A DNA stretch of 64,000 nt, taken from Glebionis coronaria. Its lineage: Eukaryota > Streptophyta > Magnoliopsida > Asterales > Asteraceae. Below the pieces are notes generated by a model. The model was not told the origin of the DNA, searched no databases, and saw nothing but the letters and a program-made list of their open reading frames with translations. Shown here one piece after another: positions 58,705-64,000 of this stretch. The stretch is taken from assembly GCA_025667525.1 (NCBI GenBank), contig JANFOE010000053.1:932501-996500 (forward strand), written 5' to 3'. Made by a program: the position numbers and the translations under genes. Every line of letters starts with the position of its first letter. Position 1 is the stretch's first letter.

Positions 58705-60216
58705 AAAGCATTAGACAATGAAAAATATGTAATAATGACAAAAGTGTAACAACATTTTGGTTTGGGTAATTTTAAAAATTTAGGAATGCTAGTTGATTTG
58801 AAAACATTAATGAAACAAATTATATACATTTAGGTTTGTATGTAAAGTTATTATGTATCAAAGTGCATCTTTACTTTAGATACATAGTTACCAGTACATT
58901 AATACAACTAGTTAACAGCCTCTCGTCCATCTTCTATTCAGAGACTAGATGTGTTAGTTATTTGAATGTATAATCATTAATCACAAGCCAAAGTAACTAC
59001 TGAATCCTATTTGTTTGTGAAATGTTATGTTTATTTAATGTATCAATGATATTTGGATCTTATAATGGCATTACTAACAAAATTTAAATAACTTGCAATC
59101 TAATCGCAGAAGAGAAAACTGGTGGAAGAAAAAAAATGAAAATTAGAAGTAAGTGTAAGAAACTGTTTGGAACAAATAAGGGCAAAGCATCAACATCAAG
59201 ATGCAGAGGAGGTGATGAAGCTGAAAAAATTAATGAAAGTGAAGAAGAAGAAGAGCAGAAAGATAAGAAAAAGAACAAAAAGAAAACAGAAAAAGAACAT
59301 CTTGTATTGACATCACGCGCAACCGTGAGACCTTTATTCGAAGCAATGCGGGGACTGACCGCACAAAGAAAAAAAGTCATAAGAGACATGGGATTTGGAT
59401 GCCTAATAGACTTTCCAATATATGAAATTCCAACAAAACTGGCGTTTTTTGTTGTAGACAAGCTGAACACAAACACAATGACGATAGAGTGTCCAACAGG
59501 AGACATATTTTTGACTCCAAAATCAGTTAATCAAACTCTGGGAATTCCATTGGGACACAAAAAGTTGGAAAGAGAAGGGCAAAGAGAATACAACGACCCA
59601 ATTATACAGACGTGGAAACAGCAATTCAGCAACGTAAACAAGCTAACATTGAAAGCTTTATCTGATGTAATAATTGAGTCAAAAAACACGGACTACATGT
59701 TCAGGTTGAACATTTTGTCGTTGATCTCAAACACATTTGCAGGCTGTGACAACAGTTCAACTGTCAGATTCACAGTCTTGAATAATGTCTTTGAAGGAGA
59801 TGACGTAAGTGAAATAGACTGGTGCACACATGTACTAAATGGGGTGAGTACATCAAAGCTTGGATGGGATAACAAGAAAAAAAACAAAAAGAATGTTGTT
59901 TATGACGGTCCAGTGATTTTCTTGATGGTAAGTAAAAAATTCTAATTTTTTTTAATGAATTTTATCTTTCACACTATTAATACGTTCTATATTTTATGAA
60001 ACAGCTAGCATACTTGCACTATACAAACCTCGAGAATTTCAAAGTGATGAGACGAACACCAACATTCAAAAGCTAGAATTCAAGTCTCCTGAAAAGAAGA
60101 GAAACAGAAGAACTAAAAAACAAATCGATGGGAGAAGTAGAAATACTGGATGATATGAATGAAGCAGAAGAAGAAGCACATAAACAAGTAAGTTAAAAAC
60201 TTGTATTTCAATATAT

Positions 60217-60997
60217 TATCAATACTGATAATACATTAAAGAAAATTAAAATAATATTTTATCTGGTAATATTTCTTTAAGTTAAATTTATCACTATTGA
60301 TTATCTATTAGAAGATTCTTCTTTTGTTTGTTTTATCACTATTGATAATCCATTAAAGTTTATTTTAATAGATTATCAATAGTGATAATACATTAAAGAA
60401 AAAATCAGATAAAAATTAATCAATAGTGATTGTTAAATTAGTGAATAGATTATAAATAATAATTATCACTATCGATAATCTATTAGTTCATTTCTGTTGT
60501 GTTAATTTTATGACTAATGATAATAAACTTTTTTTTAAGATAAATTTATCAATATTGATAAATTAAAAAATTATAGAAGCAAGTTAATTTTAATACATTA
60601 TCAATAGTGATATTAACTACTCATAAATATTGATTCATTTCTTTGTTAAACTTATCACTATTGATTATCTATTAGATAATTCTTCTTTTGTTTGTTTTAT
60701 CACTATTGATAATCTAATAAATTTCATTTTAATAGATTATCAATAGTGATAATACATTAAAGAAAAAATAAAGATAATGTTTAATCAATAGTGATAGTTA
60801 AATGAGTGAATAGATTATCAATAGTGATTATCACTATTGATAGTCTTATTAAAGTTCATTTTTGTTTTGTTAATACATGAGGACTTCTCTTTAAGATAAA
60901 TTTATCACTATTGATAATACATTTAAAATTTAAATAGATCATCAATAATAACTATATTATAGAAGCAAGTTAATTTAATACATTATCGATAGTGATA
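60217..60997. repeat. Dense TATCA-N4-TGATA array in intron 3
   Basis: About 16 units in 780 bp, mostly TATCACTATTGATA or its complement TATCAATAGTGATA, often extended to TTATCA...TGATAA, in both orientations. The array includes duplicated stretches (TTATCACTATTGATAATC at about 60,333 and 60,698). Confidence 0.9.
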
Positions 60998-63253
60998 TAC
61001 AGTGTAGATGTAATATATAAAAAAGTTTGACATACTAAAATATGTATATTAATAATCATTGCAGGAACTGTATGAGATGCTTGAAGAGAGCATCGAAAGC
61101 ATATTGATAGAAAAAGCAGAGATAGAAGAGAAGATCAACGAGAATTTATTCAAATTTGGATCTAATGAGAAACTAAAAGAAATTCAAGAAAAGTTGAAAA
61201 ACATCTTCAAAGAGGAGGAACGGGAACAATACTACTCATCATCATCAACAGAATATGAAGACAACGATTTCAATGATGATGATGATGCAGGAAATCATGA
61301 AGATGAGGAAGGTCCAAAACCTCCAAAAGATGAGAGTGAAACAGATTCCGGAGATGAATTGGAAAGAGAAGCTCACGCAGAAGAAAGAAACGACCCACAC
61401 TACACCGATGAGCATAATGATGAAGAATGGGTCTCAGAAACTGGATCGAAGAGGCAACAAGAAACATCAAATGAAAAGGCAACAAATCAAAAAGTAAAAA
61501 ATGACAATCATCAACCAGAAGATTATCATGATACAGAGATGATGGAAACACAAGAGATGAACCTGAATAGTGAATATGATGATGATGTTGATGAATCAAA
61601 AAAGTCAGAAAAAGATGATGCTGAAAACGAAAATGAAGAAAAACGAAAAGCTGAAGAAGAAATTGAAAGAAAAGGAAAGAGAGTGAAGGAAAACCAGCCA
61701 GAAGCTTCCCACCAGAACATCAATCTTGGTTTTAGTTTGCTAATTAAAGAAATTCAAAACCAAGAAGACGAAAACGCCAGGAAGCAATCTGAAAAAGAGT
61801 ATAGATTTCTCAGGTCAAACTACATCAACAAGAATATAGACACAAAGACTGAAATAACAGAAGATGAAAAGCTTTTGACATCAACCATCTTTGGAGACAA
61901 CGAAAATGAATGGTAATCATCTAAATGATGCTTTTAACTTTTAAAACTTTATCATTATTAAGCTTTATGATTATAACTTGTGATATATTACACAGGGATG
62001 AAGTTTTTAACGATGGAGTAGGTAATATGCTGATGAAAGGAAGTCTCCAGACGCTGGCACCAAGAACGGAAGTTGAAACTTCAGTGATCGACACATATGT
62101 ATCAATTCTGAATTATGAAGAAAGTTTCAAAGAAAACAATTTGAGACGCCAATTCTTTTATACAGGAATGACGGTAAGATATTAAATAAAATTAAAAAAA
62201 CATCTAAATATTGCACTAACATTTGATTTTGAAAAAAAAATTGAAACAAGTACCTGGAGTACTACAAGACAAGACAGAGGACAGAGCCTTGAAGTTAGAC
62301 TCCCAGTACCAATTGTTTAGCAAATTATTTGAGATTCAGACAAAAAACAATGTCAAAGAAATGCAAATGATGGACGTCGGACTGGTAAAAAAGCAGTCTA
62401 TTAGATTCTACTAATATGATTATTATATTATCTTAAAATAGGTATAGTCTAAGAAATTTATGATAAAATAACAGGTCTTCTTTCCAATCATAGCACATGG
62501 GCATTACTACGTCATAGTTTTTGACCTGGATAAAGTCAAGGCTGTGATACTAGACAACAGCGATTCAGATGCAACATAAGAAGCGAAATACAAGGAAAAT
62601 TTTGATTTTGTGGTAAGTAACCTTTGAAAAATTAGTCTAATTAGCAAAAATAAAAACATATCTAACGATCTTTATATATTTATGATTTCAGAAGGAAATC
62701 TTTGTCAGCCACCTGATGGCGTATCAACATCCAAAAGGAGAAGAATTACGGAAGAAAATTAAGAAAGCAACAGTGATGCAAATGAAGTGGAAGACAAAAG
62801 AAGAAAAAGTAGACTGTGGTGTACACATGATGACGCATATGGAGTTGTATCACGGAGAGACTGCTGGAAAATGGCAAACAGGGATCTACAACGAAAGTCA
62901 TAAAGATCACCGAAAGCAGATTGATACCTTGAGAGCAAGAATTGCAACAAAAATATTGCTCCATGAAATGAACAACCACAAGAAGTTGATGTCTGATAAA
63001 GCATTAAACATTCAAGGAGAAGGAACAGAAGCAGGACCAAGTGAACACAAATGATTTGTCATAAGTGTCATTCTGTGTAACAAACTTGCTACTTTTATTT
63101 TGAATGTGTGTAACTTTTAACACATTGAACAATTTGGTTATGTATTCTCAAACAGTATGATCTGTATGAAAACTTGGTACTTTTAGTTTGAAAATGCATC
63201 TTAATATTATCAAGACAATATTTATCATGATGTTTTGTTCAGCTTATACTTTA

Positions 63254-63786
63254 TATCAATAGTGATTTGATTGGAATATTTGTAGAAATTAAAAAATAGA
63301 TGTTTTTTATACTTTTATCAATAATGATGTTGACTTTATCAACTATGATATTGCATATAGTGTGATAGTATATGCTTATATCAACAGTGATAAGGAAAAA
63401 CAAATTATATATCTTTATCAATGTTGATATAGAATAACAAAACACATAGTGACATTTATCAACAATGATATTTTTCAACAGTAATATTGCATTAGTTAAA
63501 AAAACCACAAATTTATCATTAATCACTATAGATAAATCAAAAAACAATATAAAAAACATTTTTTTAACCAAAAAAAAGTGAATCTTAAAATAAGGATACT
63601 ATCACCATTGATATTACACATACTAAAGATATAATACTAACACCATTGATGTATAAATAAAAAACTTATTATTTATCACTATTGATAAATCAAAAAACAT
63701 AACTGTCAATAAAAAAATAAACCGTTTTTAACTGAAAAAGTTAAAAACTTTTATCATCAATCACTATCATACTATCAGCATTGATA
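63254..63786. repeat. TATCA-N4-TGATA dyads in the 3' flank
   Basis: Units at 63,254, 63,316, 63,337 (ACTA), 63,379 (ACAG), 63,416 (ATGT), 63,457 (ACAA), 63,600 (CCAT), 63,674 (CTAT) and 63,773 (GCAT). The centre differs in almost every unit while the 5-nt arms hold. Confidence 0.85.
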
Positions 63787-63991
63787 TTACACTAAAAAAA
63801 AGCGGAAGTTGGAATTTATAAAAATAATAAAACCCGCCCAATCATAATGCATCCCAACCACTTTCATTCTCATTCTACAAAACACAAACCGCTATCATTT
63901 CTCTCTCTAGAATCAAAACAAACCCTAACCCTCTCTAAAATCAAAAACAAACCTAATCAAAACCTTCAATCACAAAGGGAAATCTAAAAAA

Positions 63992-64000
63992 ATGGATGAA
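63992..64000 (+). CDS. Probable start of another gene, cut by the window end
   Basis: ATGGATGAA follows a C/A-rich leader with CTCTCTCTAGAA and AAACCCTAACCC (telo-box). The leader resembles that of the Ulp1-like gene (CTCTCTCTCTAGAAACAAAC at about 57,745), so a tandem paralogue is possible. Only three codons are visible. Confidence 0.35.

Larger units (their letters stand above)
57849..63054 (+). pseudogene. Ulp1-like cysteine protease gene, multi-exon, with two in-frame stops
   Basis: Exons read as 57,849-57,927; 59,110-59,927; 60,005-60,187; 61,065-61,912; 61,996-62,173; about 62,260-62,384 (acceptor uncertain); 62,475-62,612; 62,692-63,054. Phases agree across the junctions I could place. 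Exon 2 encodes the N-terminal plant domain common in Ulp1-like transposon-associated proteins (RPLFEAMRGLTAQRKKVIRD). Exon 4 is a long Glu/Asp/Lys-rich coiled region. Exons 7-8 are the C48 peptidase fold with His (AHGHYYVI), Asp (ILDNS) and Cys (VDCGVHM). Stops lie in exon 3 (TAG at 60,074-60,076) and exon 7 (TAA at 62,577-62,579), each one substitution from a sense codon. Ulp1 proteases process SUMO; plant copies of this type are often carried by MULEs. Confidence 0.8.

Noticed and set aside
61270..61599. His/Leu-rich minus-strand frame
   Set aside because: It is antisense to the GAT/GAA-rich acidic exon 4 of the Ulp1-like gene.

Overview
The window is plant nuclear DNA, from a eudicot. The evidence is GT-AG introns, a Ty1/copia element with an initiator-Met tRNA primer site, FAR1/MULE-transposase-like and Ulp1-like genes, an F-box gene, a defensin-like gene and nuclear tRNA-His copies. 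The mix of Ulp1-like genes and AT-rich MULE and hAT debris would suit Asteraceae, but nothing here proves the family. Gene density is low and most of the sequence is transposons, duplicated blocks and AT-rich spacer.

Layout: 0-3.1 kb holds a four-exon FAR1/MULE-transposase-like gene whose three introns carry short dyads of the form TATCA-N4-TGATA. 3.4-4.0 kb is a small hAT-like element. 5.06 kb holds a tRNA-His copy. 5.25-7.06 kb is a TSD-flanked (8-bp) hAT-like element with a second element of MULE type (9-bp TSD) nested inside. 7.2-13.7 kb is a very young copia element with near-identical LTRs but a broken pol. 13.7-20.3 kb is a mosaic of duplicated blocks (PPR fragment, tRNA-like repeats, truncated tRNA-His); pieces of it recur at 40-48 kb. 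21.2 kb holds an intact two-exon defensin-like gene. 23.5-26.3 kb is a 2.8-kb solo LTR with a 5-bp TSD. 26.5-27.8 kb is a head-to-head inverted 20-bp satellite.

28.1-31.1 kb (copy A) and 49.9-57.5 kb (copy B) are a segmental duplication. Both copies carry a Harbinger-like element and an AT-rich foldback element. Copy A leads into an intact F-box gene at 31.2 kb. Copy B duplicates that gene's upstream region only, and was later hit by a 5'-truncated LINE (18-bp TSD) and a 3.67-kb MULE (9-bp TSD). 57.8-63.1 kb is a multi-exon Ulp1-like gene broken by two in-frame stops. Its introns and 3' flank are packed with dyads of the same TATCA-N4-TGATA design as the FAR1-like gene. Another gene probably starts at 63,992.

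The observation most worth following is the shared dyad design. Two unrelated genes about 55 kb apart, from families that both have ties to MULE transposons, carry the same arms (TATCA/TGATA) with differing 4-nt centres. The dyads lie in introns or flank, and I saw none in the exons.
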